64,000 nucleotides of DNA from Azadirachta indica (taxonomy: Eukaryota; Streptophyta; Magnoliopsida; Sapindales; Meliaceae): NCBI GenBank assembly GCA_022749755.1, contig CM040445.1, positions 13,413,182 through 13,477,181 of the forward strand, written 5' to 3'. The notes below the pieces were generated by a model, which saw only the letters and a program-made list of their open reading frames with translations, was not told the DNA's origin and did not search any database. Shown in pieces: positions 12,549-32,285 of the stretch. The position numbers were made by a program, and so were the translations under genes. Every line of letters starts with the position of its first letter. The first letter of the stretch is position 1.

Positions 12549-15500
12549 GGTGAGAAGCAGAGAGGGAAATTCAAAGAATTTCAAGGCTGCAGATGGGGCA
12601 TTTGTGAAATATAAAAATTAATGGAGTTAAAAATTGACTTTCAACGAAATTAGGGTTTTGGGCGTTTGTTCCAGCAGAGACGTGGAGGAGATGGTGATCT
12701 TTGCAGTTAGGGTTTCGGCAAAAAAGAGAACGGGTAGTTTTTGCAGGGATGTTACTTTTAAAATTATTGCAGTTTCTTCTGGTTGATCAAACACGCGATA
12801 TGATAGAGCGTGAAGTAAACGCGCAGATGATATTCGTAATGATTGGCGCGTGTATAAGCCTCGCTTTTCGAAACGGTTGGATTGTGTGGAAAGTTTGTTG
12901 GCGGAGAGAACAAAATGGTTAAGAGGCTTCCAAGGCAACAAATTAAATTGGATAAAGTACGAGAAATTATGCAATTCCGCAAAGCCAAATTACATTTTAC
13001 CCAATCTTCGTAGGATTTGGACAATAATAAAGGATAAAAAAAATTACTAGAAAAATAATACAAACACCCCCTCGATAACATTAATTAATAAAGAAGATTA
13101 TCATTTACGTATATTGTTCTTTTAATAATATAAATGATATACTGCCAATTGAATCTGACGCTACCTGATATCATGTATTATTACGAAATTTCATATAATA
13201 ATATATCATAAACAATATAGATGGCCACGTGTCTCCATCGTCAACACACATTCACGCTCTATGCCTCATTGAACGTATATACATCATCTGTACCATATTT
13301 ATACACACATATTAACACTTAATATATATGTATATAAACATGGTATGTTCAACATATTTTATACAACATGTATAAAGTGATCCCAATATCATATATTAAA
13401 ACTGTACATTGCACAAATTTCTATATGATTAGGAGAAAAAAAGAGAGAAAATAAAAAGAAATTAAGTTGCTACTAAAGTTAGTAGCACCATGGTAAGCAC
13501 ATTTTCTCCGCATGAAAAGAGGGTGTTCGAGTTTTAACAAATGCATGACTCTTACCACTTAGTTTGTAGGCTAATTCACATCATTTGTATGACATATATC
13601 CCTCTAACTTGAAAGTAGATATCATACAAATAGTGTAAAAATATTTAAACTCTATCTAATTCTTATGTTTAACAAAAATACTATTACTCAAGCGAGAAAA
13701 TCATATTGAATGCCTGGCACCCTTATATCATTGTTTGACTAGTACAGAGTTAACAGTTATATTACACATTTGTATTCCTATAAATCCCAACTCCTAATAA
13801 CCTAAACTTCATTACTAGGGTTTGCAAAGTGTTTCAAACAACCACAATCAATTTTTAAATATATAATAATTACTTTCATATAACTATTATATATCATAGA
13901 TAAATTAAGTATACAATGCAATTAAACAAATCAATATGCAATTTGATTGTGGAATAACTAATATTTCATTGAATTAAAATATATAATAATTTAAAAATAT
14001 TTACTCACAACCTGCAAACTCAGTATTAAAAAATTTTAAGATTCTCTCAATTTCTAATCACTACTTTCTAAAATATAAGATTAAAGAAATTTATCGTTAT
14101 AATTCATTTAAAACCTAATATAAATCATAAATACGATAAGAAAACTTCCTTTTTTGGCCACTCGGCTCTCTCATTATCTTTTATTTTGATTTTGGTAGCT
14201 GCCGTTTTTAATTGTCAAAATGTTAACATAGCCTCACTTCCATTCATTTAGCAGACGTACGTCATTCGAACAAATTGAAGGCGGCTTACCATTCTAGCTG
14301 TGCTGTTAAATTCTCCCCACATGTCCAAGAATTGCCAAATGTTACATCAACTCAATTTCAAAGCCTACTTCAATCAATTCAATGTAATGAATATGTAGAG
14401 AAATCTACTGTCACAAGCAGTAACGAGGCAAGTATCGCTAGGCTAAATTGTGGGTTCTCTTCCAAACACAATCTTTGAATTTAGTAAATATGACTCTTTA
14501 AAGATTATTTGTTAGAAGATTATTCCACATGTTATCTAACTTGTAAAATTAGTTGAGATAACTTTTATTCATCAATTAAAATTTATTATCAGAGTAATAT
14601 TAACAATTGAATCCTTCAATTTTGATGAAATAACATTTAAAAATGCATCGATATTACAAACTCTTCAGGGATCAAGAGTATAATGGGCAAAATTTATCAA
14701 GGTGTCAAATAAAACTCAAATTGTTGAAGTACCCATTTCCTTTCACATTAAAATAATTTTTGGATCCATTCTTCATACACGATACTATTTTACTCTAAAA
14801 TCAAATTTGGTCTTATCTTATTTAATAAGGAAATCTTCGTTAACATATATTGTGTGAATATCTAGTATCTCATAATTAGAGTCAAAATTTGATATATTAA
14901 TAAAATAATGTCTATGTTGATAATATTGTTAATTGTAACGTGAATGGACTTATTTTAACTTAAAATTTCGATTAAAATTGAAAACAAAAAATTTTATTTT
15001 TTAACACCGTATAATTTAAGGGTAGATATATAATATAATTGAATTGGAAACATTGAATACTGATTTTAAATTTCTCTTAGATTTTGCAATACGCATTTTT
15101 ATCTTACTATGAAGTCAAAAGGTAATCGTTAGCTATAGTCCAACTAAGCATATATATATATATATATATATGCCTTATTAACATAAAAATTAATTTGCAT
15201 TTCTCGTTAAGATATCTGTTATTAGGGGACAACTAAACATCATGAGATTGATGAGCTTATTCACGCAAAGTTTTAGAATATAGCTTCCATTTTTGAATTA
15301 TTTTATTTTCTATAGTCACTTCCTATAACAAAAAATGTATTTTTAGATATGATTGTATTCATTTATTCAAAATTAATTAATAACAAATAAATTATATGCT
15401 TTGAGAAATTGTAAGAGACAAATCCAATGATTTATAATTTGCAATGTATTTTGTTATATTATACTATACATTTTAATAAAAAAAGTTCATTATTTTTCTA

Positions 15501-16882
15501 AAATGAGGTGTATTTTTATTTTTTTTCATTAGTATAATTTTCTTGTATTATTGAAATTTATAAACAATGTTGATTTTTTTTATCTCAGCCAAAAATAAGT
15601 CTCCAGTTACACATATATATTTTGAACAAAAATTTTCTTTCATTAGAATTCATATGTATTGAAATTCTAATAAAAAGTAAACATTATGTTTATCGATTTG
15701 TATTTTATTTCAATGATATTCTCAAGGGTAAAATAATAATAATAATAAAAGAAAAAGTTAAAGTCGAAAGCACGTGCAATTATTAAGTCCGTTGGTAGAG
15801 TCGATTGCAATTTGGAATAGCAGTATTACGGTCCCTAATGTTTTGCATTTTTACAAAACAGACACAGGGTATCCATTGATGTCAAATAAGTCACTAACCT
15901 AGATTTGAAATGACTAGAAATAACGTCTACTAGGCCAAAGTCAATCCAAGACTGTAGGGGTAATTTGATAATTTTCCCAGCACTCAACGGCATATTTGAT
16001 ACAAATGGACAGACCATAGGTTATGTATGACATCATAAAACCAAAAGGATCCAGATGTTATTATTCCATTATAAATTTTACCAGCCCTTTCTTTCTGTTT
16101 TATTTATATATTAATTTTTTTAAATTGTTTTTTTATTTTCCTCTTCTCGCTTTTATCTAGCAGTACCAGCGTACTCATCAACACGAATCTATCTTCACCA
16201 AAATCCTGTTTGGAACAAAGGAAAATAAAATAAAAGAAAATATAAACTTCTCAGAAAATCGGCAAAAGCGACCGTAAGTTGACGCATCATTTTCTCTTTT
16301 CTTTCTCTTGTTCTCCGTTCTTTAAATCCATCCATTCGATTAATTGTTTTTTTTCTTCTGAGAATTTTCAGGGTTTCGTGTAGAGTATATTTGCTGTTTT
16401 GATCGCCATGTTGGAAGAGAAATCTCGTCCGCCAACCACGACTTTTATATAAGGCGGAGGCTTTTTAGCGTTCTGATTGATTTTTGTATCTGAGCCGCTT
16501 TATTATATAATACGCGAATTAGGGTTAGGGTTTTTGTGGTTTTTGATCAGAGGCCTCCGAATCGGTGTGCGTTGTACTCTGTTCTATTATAGTCGTATTA
16601 AAATTGAGGGCTAGATATATTTTATGTTTTTAGTTTTATTATTATTATAATTTTTGTTGGTGTTTTGTCTACCAATTTTTTGTAGCTTCCATCTAATACT
16701 GTACAATCAACGATTATTACATTGTTACTTCGCCATTCATTGTTTGTTTCTGATTCGCTGCATCTCAGAAAAAAAAAAGTTGAAATATCTGGAAAAATAA
16801 ATCAATAAAATATCATATTTAATAAAACCGTTTGGTCGAGGAAAAAAAAAAAGAAAGGAAAAAATTGTGAAAAATAATATTA
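12549..16882. other. Intergenic region upstream of oxygenase (-) and poly(A) polymerase (+)
   Basis: The two genes diverge from here, so both promoters lie in it. About 16140-16880 looks like leader and first-intron sequence of the poly(A) polymerase gene, with pyrimidine-rich tracts. About 13100-16000 is AT-rich DNA with a (TA)n run at 15149-15171 and no recognisable gene. The ORFs here overlap on both strands and none has a family signature. Confidence 0.55.
15149..15171. repeat. (TA)n microsatellite
   Basis: About eleven uninterrupted AT units in intergenic DNA upstream of the poly(A) polymerase gene. Confidence 0.9.
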
Positions 16883-23598
<6,716 letters not shown>

Positions 23599-23703
23599 AG
23601 GGATTTTGAGTCTCTGCTAGAGCCAGACTGGTCTCAATGGACTGTTAAAATCTGTGTATAAGAAGAACTTGATGAAATTTTTGTTTCTACTTTTTGTAAT
23701 AAT

Positions 23704-23709
23704 AATAAA
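23704..23709 (+). terminator. Polyadenylation signal AATAAA of the poly(A) polymerase gene
   Basis: AATAAA lies 106 nt after the stop codon, in an A/T-rich 3' UTR. Position and sequence fit a plant near-upstream element. Confidence 0.5.
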
Positions 23710-24522
23710 ATATATAGCGATTAATTGTTTCTGAGTACATATTTTCCTTTTCTCATATTCACTCTGATAAATATGCTCATGAAGGGAGGAGGAGAGCTAT
23801 GAGGTTGTTGTAAGGCATGCATCCTGCTCTATATATAATATATGTCTATGCTTCTCGGCCTCCATTTCTTCTTCCATCCTCCTGAATGTTTATAAATTTC
23901 CGGGTGCTTGTGATCATGGGCATAATCTCTGTTGAAAATAACTTCAGTTCTAGAATTTCTGTAACTTTCTCTTGTTTGTTAAGAGAAATTAGTTTCACAT
24001 TATACCATATACTACATGAACAGATGATCAGAAAGGAAGAGCTGAAGTTGTCTTTTTAAAGGGAATGAACCAAAGTAGATTATCCCTGTCCGTGGATCTT
24101 CGAACAATATTCTTCAATTTTCGAGCTACTTCAAGTTTAAGACTTCTTTTTGTCTTCTTTTGGTTTTGTTATAAGACTTAAAGTTCTTATTGTTATGATA
24201 ATGAAATCATTTACTTGTCCTTGTGTTTCAAGATTACTTCTGACTAGTGAAGTGGTTCTAGAGAGGATGAAGCTGTAACAACAATAAATGACAAAGACAA
24301 GAATATTTTGCAACGCAAAAGATGCGTTTTTTTCATTTTTATTTTTCCTTTTAATTCATTTTTCGGAAGAGCTCATTTGGACGCAAATTGTGTTGATATT
24401 CATTTTTTTCGAAGTAAAAATGTCTATCAGTATTACAACTAGAACTTTACTAGGAGTTTTTTCGCACTTACATGTAATTGTAGATCATTTCAAATTTTTT
24501 TACCCACACGTGCAGTTTTTTA

Positions 24523-24907
24523 TAGGCTTGGCGAAATAGCCTAGCCGAGGCCGGGTCTGGCCCAAAAGAAACCTAAAATTTGGGGCCGCGTTCAATAAAA
24601 TATGGGCCGGATCGGGCTTTTATCATTATAGCCCGGATTGGGCTGGGCTCGGGCCTGAGTTAAGTTTAGACTTTAAAATAATAAATGATTACATTTATAG
24701 TTTGAATGAAGTCGAGTCAAAATCAGGCCTAAAAATAAAAATAAATTTTTTATTAATAATATTTCGAGCTTTTAAACTCAGACCCATATCGGGCCAAACC
24801 TTTAACCTGATCTGAAAATATTAAACTTGAGACTGAGCCGGGCTAAATTTAAAATGAATAAATTCGGGTCCAAGCCGGGTTTGAAACCCGGATTTTTATC
24901 AAGCCTA
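24523..24907. mobile_element. hAT-like MITE with GGGCC-rich arms
   Basis: Termini are taggcttg and caagccta. GGCC/CCGG-rich arms (ggccgggtctggccc, gggccggatcgggc on the left; gccgggtttgaaacccgg on the right) flank an AT-rich middle. The adjacent 8-mers gtttttta and gttgtata match at six of eight positions and may be an aged target duplication. No transposase ORF. It lies between the poly(A) polymerase and DUF599 genes. Confidence 0.7.
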
Positions 24908-25574
24908 GTTGTATACCACTCTAGAATTCTTTGCATGTGAGATAATATTTTGAATATTAATTAATTTTTTTTACGATATTGGTACTTGAACTTGGGTTTG
25001 ATAGTTTGGGAGCGTTAAATATGCTCCAAACTATGAAAGTTATATTCATGGGATTCATTCCCTTTTACATGTATCAATATGATTTTTCTTAATATAATCG
25101 GTACAATTGATTTTTTTTTTTTTTTTAAGGAATAGAGATATTTCAATGAAAACAAATCAAATATATAAAACCATTATTATTATACTAAAAAAAACCATTA
25201 ACATGATTGAATATGTAAGATTTAGATTAATATTTAATCTTTTTATTTGAATAATTTTCCTAATTCAGTAAGTATTTTAAATAAAATAAGTCATGATACT
25301 TTATTAATCTATTTTGTTATCTTTGCCTTCACTTAGGCTTTTGTTTTTAATCTTGGATCAACATAAAATTTGAATAATTTTCAAGACATAAGTATGAATA
25401 ATTGTAAATGGTACATTAGTTTTTTCAATTTTAACATTAAATGCAGTAATTTGATGTAGATATTAGATAAATTTTATATGTTGAAAAATAAATAAATTGA
25501 TATAGATATTATAATTGTAATTTGAAAAACAAAACACTAGGACCGACAATCAGACGCATATCTTTATCCTAGCC

Positions 25575-25735
25575 TTGATTAACATTATTATATTATTAAA
25601 ACACTAAATAATCGCAGAGATTATGTTTGCTGTTTTTGTCTCTACATGCTTTTAATTAACATTCTTATATTATTAAAATAATAAATAATCGCAGAGATGA
25701 TGTTAGCTGTGTGTCTCTACATGCTTTAGATAAAG
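25575..25735. repeat. Tandem duplication (~78-bp unit) upstream of the DUF599 gene
   Basis: Two adjacent copies of 'ttaacatt.ttatattattaaaa.a.taaataatcgcagagat.atgtt.gctgt...gtctctacatgctttt' begin near 25579 and 25657. They end about 140 bp before the ATG, so they lie in the likely promoter or 5' leader. Confidence 0.8.
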
Positions 25736-25876
25736 TTAGTTAATTATCTGGGTTGGTTACCGTGTATGATCCTAATTCGATGTCATCTCGTCTCCTCCAT
25801 AATATTAGAGTTGACTGTTGAGCATCTCTGGGTTTGAGTTGATTTAAGTTGAGTTCAGAGATAGAAGAAGGAAGAT

Positions 25877-28800
25877 ATGGAAGAAAATAAGCTTGACTGT
25901 ATATTGATACCATCAGGTCTGTTTGTGTTGGCTGTATATCACATATGGCTGCTTTTAACCATACTCCGCAACCCCAGAAGAACTGTCATTGGTCTTAATG
26001 CTGAGTCTCGCCATCAATGGGTCCATTCCATGATGACTGTAAGTCATTCCTTTTTTTTTTTTTTTTTTAAAAATTTCTTTCTTGTTTCTAATCTGGAATG
26101 GAGTGGTTATTGTAGATTCTGGAAAGTTTCTGAGAGTTATGAGTATCAATGTGTGATCTTCATTGAAACTGTGGAAATTTAGCTAGGAAAACACCTTCTG
26201 GGCATTAGTTGTGCGATTAAGACATGATTATATTAACATGTTTTGCTAGTTGTTGTGGGTTTTTTTGCATTTTTATCATCTTTTGATGCAATATTATTTT
26301 CAGGGACTTAAAAACATTTGTGATGTCTTTTATGCTTTTGTAATAGTTTGGTTGAGCTTTCTATTGCACCAACGTTGAAGAAAATCAAAGAGTGCTTACA
26401 TATTATAGCTTTAAGGCCTAATGATCCTTACAAGAAGATCTATACTCTTTTAGGAAGATAGACTTGAATATGAATAAATCTGGCAGGCAGCTAGAAGTTG
26501 TTGGTATAATTGAGGTTAAATCTTACTTCTAAGACTTTAACGTTAAAGACTGGAATGCTTATCTGGTGATATGGATGTACCAACGGTAACTTGTATCGAT
26601 TAGGAAACCCCTAAGTATTTGATGAATGTCCCAAGAGAACAGATTTAGACATAGTTGGTCTTTTCTTTATGCATAGTAAGTGCTTGGGTGATATTGATAT
26701 TGATTTACTTTGTGCTGGGATAAGGTTGAATAATTGACTGTTTTATTTTTCTAAGACGTTATTCTTGGTTAAATTTGAGAAGAAGCTGTGGCTAGAGGAC
26801 CACTGTGGAGGGAATGTAGGGTGAGCCTGTTGAGAAAATTAATTTTTTGGAAGTTTATTAGCACTCAGTTGAGAAAGACAGCCACTAGAATTAGCTTGAA
26901 GGACAAACAAAAAGGACATTTACTAGAAGATGAAGAGCTTGGTGGAGAGAGTTTCTTAGGCATCTAGCTGACCTAATATGTGATTTTAGAATTAATTTTA
27001 CAATTATCTAGTTAAAATTACAGCTGTTTTACGTTGTCAATCATGTGTTAGAAAATGATGCTCAAAGACAGCCAGGTCCATTTTTGACTTGCTTTGATGT
27101 GATGAAGCTCTGATGATGATGATAATGCATGTGATTGCACCTAATATATTCTGGGGAGCAGGTTTACTAGTTATGGGAAGCTTATTTTGCAATTAACCTA
27201 CCAACAGACTGTTATATTTGAATCAAAATAGTTTTCCTCGTAAATTTTACTGAACTATTGACTTGTTTTTACTTTCTATTGTTTTTGGCAAGTTAAATCT
27301 ACTTTTGCAATAAGAATTTAGTGGTATTTGGTGCATGCTTTAAGAATGTGGACAGTCATCCATATATTGGATTGAAATAATTTTTGCTGGAAACGGGCAC
27401 TAAAATGTAGACTTTTTAGTTTCTTATAGCAATGCTCACTGTGATATCCATAATATTATTTTCAGGATCCCTTGAAGAATGGTGTTTTGGCAGTTCAAAC
27501 AATACGCAACAACATTATGGCATCCACACTTTTAGCTACAACAGCAATCACTCTTAGTTCACTGATAGGTGTTTTTGTGAGCAGCACATCTAGCTCTGAA
27601 AATACGGCTTCAGAATTAGTTTATGGCAACAAGACTTCCATATTATCTTCAATCAAGTATTTCACTATTTTGCTGTGTTTCCTTTTTGCCTTTCTTTGCA
27701 ATGTGCAGTCTATTAGATACTATGCCCATGTTAGCTTTTTGGTTACCCTGCCTACATCTAAAGGCAAAAGAGATTCTATTGAGTATGTTGCAAGAAACTT
27801 GAATCGAGGAAGTTTCTTTTGGTCCCTTGGACTGCGAGCTTTCTATTTGTCATTCCCTCTTCTCCTGTGGATATTTGGCCCCATACCTATGTTTGTTTGT
27901 AGCTGCACAATGTCATTTATTCTCTATTTCTTGGACACAACAAGCAGTTTTACACGGGAGCTTCATTGTCACTCATTCAAAGAGGAAAAGAAACCTGATG
28001 ATTTGGAGTCACCTATTCAACCAGCGTAAGTTCTATAAAGAATGAAATTATGGCACTATCATTGCTTACACCTAAGTTGAACACTTTGAGGAATATAATG
28101 TTTATAACTAGGTTATGTAAGATTTGTGTGTGTTGATCCTTACTTTTTGTTAATGAAAGAAGACAAGTTTTGATCTCAGAGGAGTTCTTGTCAAATATTA
28201 TCGACAATATTACTTTCAAAAGCTTATTATTACCAGTAATTTGTTTGTTATGTTGCTCAATTTTGTATATCGTGTAATTCATTTGCTTTGAAGATGCATA
28301 TTGAGCATAAGGTGGAATTAACTTTCTTTGGGAAGCTATGACACTGCTTTTTGGTGATTTAAAAAAGGTGCAGAGGAACCTATTAACCAAGGTAGGAATG
28401 GGTAATTTGGTAAGCTGACATTTTAAGTATCATTATTGGATTTGATTGGAGAATTATGAACTCAAAAGCAACGAGAGTATTTTTGAAAAGTTTACCGTAT
28501 TTGAATGCTTATATTTCTCTGATTTTGATCATTCGCATATACAGGGTTTGTTTATACGTCACTTGTACGATCTTTCACTTTACACCTTAAATTTGATACT
28601 GTGTCATTATGAAATTTTATAATGTTTTGACTGTAATTGAAGAGCTTGAAAGTTTAGGACTGGACTTGGGACATCTCGATTGGGTTATTTCGCTTTACGC
28701 TAACTGTAGAGCATAAGAAATGTGTACCTATATGGGAAAATTATTGTTTTAACATTGAGTTGAGTGTAGATTAATGCTTTTAGTGCTTTTATTATGACTG

Positions 28801-29018
28801 ATGTAAAAGCTTGGAAGATATTTTAGTAGCATAGTTTCTGCTTGCAAAATCTGGACTTAGTAATTATTACTTTCAGATTTCAGGTATGTTTATATTTTTA
28901 GCACAGACAGTAGGTTCTCTGAGAGTTCTTGTTCTTCATTCACAGGGAGGCTACCCAGTCCGAGAACTCCCACCTCCGGTGTCCTCTACTTAACAGCAAC
29001 AATCCAGTTGTTACATGA
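25877..29018 (+). CDS. DUF599 family membrane protein
   Basis: A plant integral membrane protein of the DUF599 family; its molecular function is not established. The start is the ATG at 25877 (ATGGAAGAAAAT). Exon 1 is 25877-26038 and exon 2 is 27466-28025; a strong donor GTAAGT follows CCAGC. Exon 3 is 28946-29018. Together they give 795 nt, or 264 aa. If the last intron is kept, translation stops at 28029 and gives 241 aa, the usual family length. The family signature is visible as RNPRRTVIGLNAESRHQWV (about 31-49) followed by DPLKNGVLAVQTIRNNIMAS. Hydrophobic segments lie near residues 10-30, 74-93, 115-150 and 180-215. The spliced tail would end in ENSHLRCPLLNSNNPVVT. Confidence 0.9.
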
Positions 29019-32000
29019 TCTCAAGTATGTTCTGGTTTCATTGGTAGCATTAACAGCCATTGTTGCATTTCACTATGCTTTCGGCATCAAGCCCTTGTTT
29101 TCTTTTTTTCTTTCTCTTTTGCTCTCATCTTTCAAGCAATTCCTGCACGGAGTGAGTGCTTGTTTGATAGTTTTTATGAACTCTGTTTTTCCTTGGCTCC
29201 CAAAAATCTGATCAATTCAATTTTAGATGCCAATGGCTTCTTATAGTTGTTTTTTTGACGTTTGATTTAGTTTTAAACAAGTCTGTCTCACATGATTCTG
29301 AATTAGGCGGATACTTCTCTGTAGAGAGGATATTATACATATAGATCTTTGCTAACATTTTCTTCTCTTTTTAACCCAAAAAAGATTCATATTTTTTTAA
29401 AAACAGATTTTCAAAAATAAAGAAGGAATTGTTTTTAAAATTAAACGTCAATAAAAGCTTTTGGGTCAAACTGGGCTTAACAGTCAGATTTCCTGTCTCA
29501 TCATTTTACCATTTTACTATCCTAATTACTTTTATTTTCCAATCAATGGAACAAGGCACAAGCTTGACAAGTAGGTTTAAAGTTGTTGTGTTTCTATTTC
29601 TAAAAATATAATCGTTAAAAAAATATTTAGTAAATATAAAATTTTAATATTCGACAACTAATATTTATTTGCCATTCACTCATTCACCTATATGCAACAA
29701 TAATATTTAGTTAATGGTCTATTTTAAAAATCATATATAATTAATATTATAAAAAAATTAACTGTCAAAATATTACTATAACTTATGTTAAAATAAGGTT
29801 ATATTAGTTAGTACAAAATCAAAATAAGGATAATATGATTATTTTATATGTCTTCCAAAAATTAAGGGATAAAACAGTCTATTTTTATTAAAAAAGATAA
29901 ATAATATTAATAAAAAAGTTATTTGAAGGGTATTTTTATATTTGTACTAAGTTAAGGAAGTTAAGGAGTATCTTCACATTCTGAAAAGGTTAGAGAGTAT
30001 TTAAAAATTTAGCGAGTATTTGTTTATTTTTAAAAAGTTAGAGAATAAAATACAATACATTTTAAACTCATGTAGAACGATTTTTCATATTGATTACATT
30101 TTTTTGAGTTTTTGAGTATTATGATAACCTTTTATTCCTTTATTATTATTAGATTAGTGAATATTGCTTAATTATCATTATTTTAATGATATAATTTCTT
30201 TTAATTATCTATTAAATATTTTTCCAAGAGTTAGGATCATGGGTGCATTTTATTTATTGGGGGCTGGGTCAAATTTTGATAAGTTATAGGGGCTATCATA
30301 GAAACAATAAAATTTATGTAAGGAAGAACCCAAAAAAAAAAAGAGGCAAGTAAAGCTGCGTTATAAGGAAAAACTTAAGAATGTAAAATTCAAAACATAA
30401 AAGATATACTTGGAACGATTAAAATATAAATAACATTAAGAGAGCTCTACCCCTAAATAAGTATATATGTGGATCATTAATAAGTATCTCAAGAGATAAC
30501 ACTTGTATGTGTTCGTAATTCTATTTAATTACGCAAAAAATCTTTTATAGAACAATTCTATATATATACATCATAAACATTAATTTTTTTATAGAAAAGA
30601 AAAATAAATTGTGATGTGATAAGAGGTTATATAAAAAAATATGTCGTAATTGTCATATGTTGAATTGAATTGCTTTGATTCAAGTGGATTTGGAGAGTTA
30701 GACAACTTAAAATTACATAAATATTATCTGCAAAAAATATGTCAAAGAAATAATTTAATTTAGATTTCACTTTGAAAAAAACAAAATAACTCTTATTATT
30801 TCACGATGTAAACATTTTCAACTTTTAGAATTTTTCAAATATACTTTTGATAAAATTGAATAAGTGGACTTTTTTTTTTCTGTTTGCTGTGAGTCTCGAC
30901 TATTTTTATTCAAAATGTCTTTTCTAAAAATCTTAATTAGGTTGAAATGATAAACTTACTCTTTCATTAGTCAATTATATAAAATATTATCTGATACAAC
31001 ATCAAGTGTAAATTAATATCTTTAAGAATTTAAATTTTTTTGTAATCATATTACTCTTTTTTTTTTTCTTATGAATTTTGACACTTTGTGGTCAATAATC
31101 AATCGGGTCTACTCGAGATTTAAGTCCAGTTCAAAATTCTATTATGATGTAAAGAGGAGTTAACCCCAACTTTCACAAATATTAAAAGAATTTAATATGA
31201 ACCCAATCCCATTACATCAATTTGAGATAAGAGTAACAAAATAATTAAAATGGTGATTATTCTCGAATTTTCAAATGTAGACCTTAAAACTATTACGAAT
31301 GAGCTACATATCAATATACAGGTAGCTTGAAAATCACCAACACAAGAAGTGTTCATTGTATTATTCCATTCCAACTGAAAATATATATATATATATATAT
31401 ATATATTGAAAATAACAGAATCATGAGTTATTGTTTTAGTGGAGAATATCACTCATCATATAGTGACCAGTGATGCAAGCTTTCATATCACGTTTGAATT
31501 GTTCACACATGTCATTTCGATGTAGCTTTAAAGTTATTTTTATCATAATTTTTAATTTTTTATTATATTTATCAATATTTTTAAATATATAATTTTAAAT
31601 TTTAAAAGAATATAACAAAAAATTTCGGACGAACAATTGAAATCATAATTAATTGATAGCACTATATATCCTCTTAAGACAACACTTGACAATTTAATCT
31701 TTTGTGACAACAAATTTTTATAATATGCATGCATGTATACAAATAATAACAATTTTTTGAATAATTTATATAATATTTCACCTTTTATTTGATGAATTAT
31801 GAATTATTCGAGATGGTAAAAACTTAATATATGATTTGAGGAGAGTAATATTATTAATTTACAAAACGAACTCATATTAAATTACTGTAAATAAAATCTA
31901 ACATAATCATAAGAATTTCTTCTTCTCGATCAAGATTTCTGCGTCTAAAAGTCATCCTTACAACCTCTGTTGGTTCCGACTGCGGGCCAGAGAGGGAGAG

Positions 32001-32230
32001 CTTCCTTTTCTTTGTAATTAATGATTTATAATATTATTATCTTAAATGATTTCATTTTTTTATTTTATTTTTACCAAAGAAAATATATGAATAAAATTAA
32101 TATCATTTGTGGTGGGACTTGTGGGAAGAAATTATAGAGGCCAACGTGGAGATCAAAATTGTTCAGTATGGACGGTTGAGTTTAATTTGCAGTGGGATGA
32201 ATGAATGCCCACAAATTCTTGTTGTCTTAG
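29019..32230. other. 3' UTR of the DUF599 gene, then AT-rich intergenic DNA
   Basis: The first ~300 bp is probably untranslated trailer. A 68-codon hydrophobic ORF (29008-29211) begins inside the last exon in another frame and is not supported as a gene. The rest is AT-rich with a (TA)n run at 31380-31406 and no recognisable gene. A segment near 30230-30310 (gggggctgggtcaaattttgata...) looks like the edge of a decayed transposon. Confidence 0.5.
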
Positions 32231-32285
32231 TTACGTTTGATTCGTGATTTGAAAATTATTTTTAAAATTTTAAATATAATATAAA

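Noticed and set aside
12237..13081. Several overlapping ORFs around the oxygenase start
   Set aside because: They lie in other frames of exon 1 or in the promoter; only the frame starting at 12548 joins correctly to downstream exons.
29008..29211. 67-aa hydrophobic ORF as a separate membrane protein
   Set aside because: It begins inside the last DUF599 exon in another frame, has no homology I recognise, and fits a 3' UTR.
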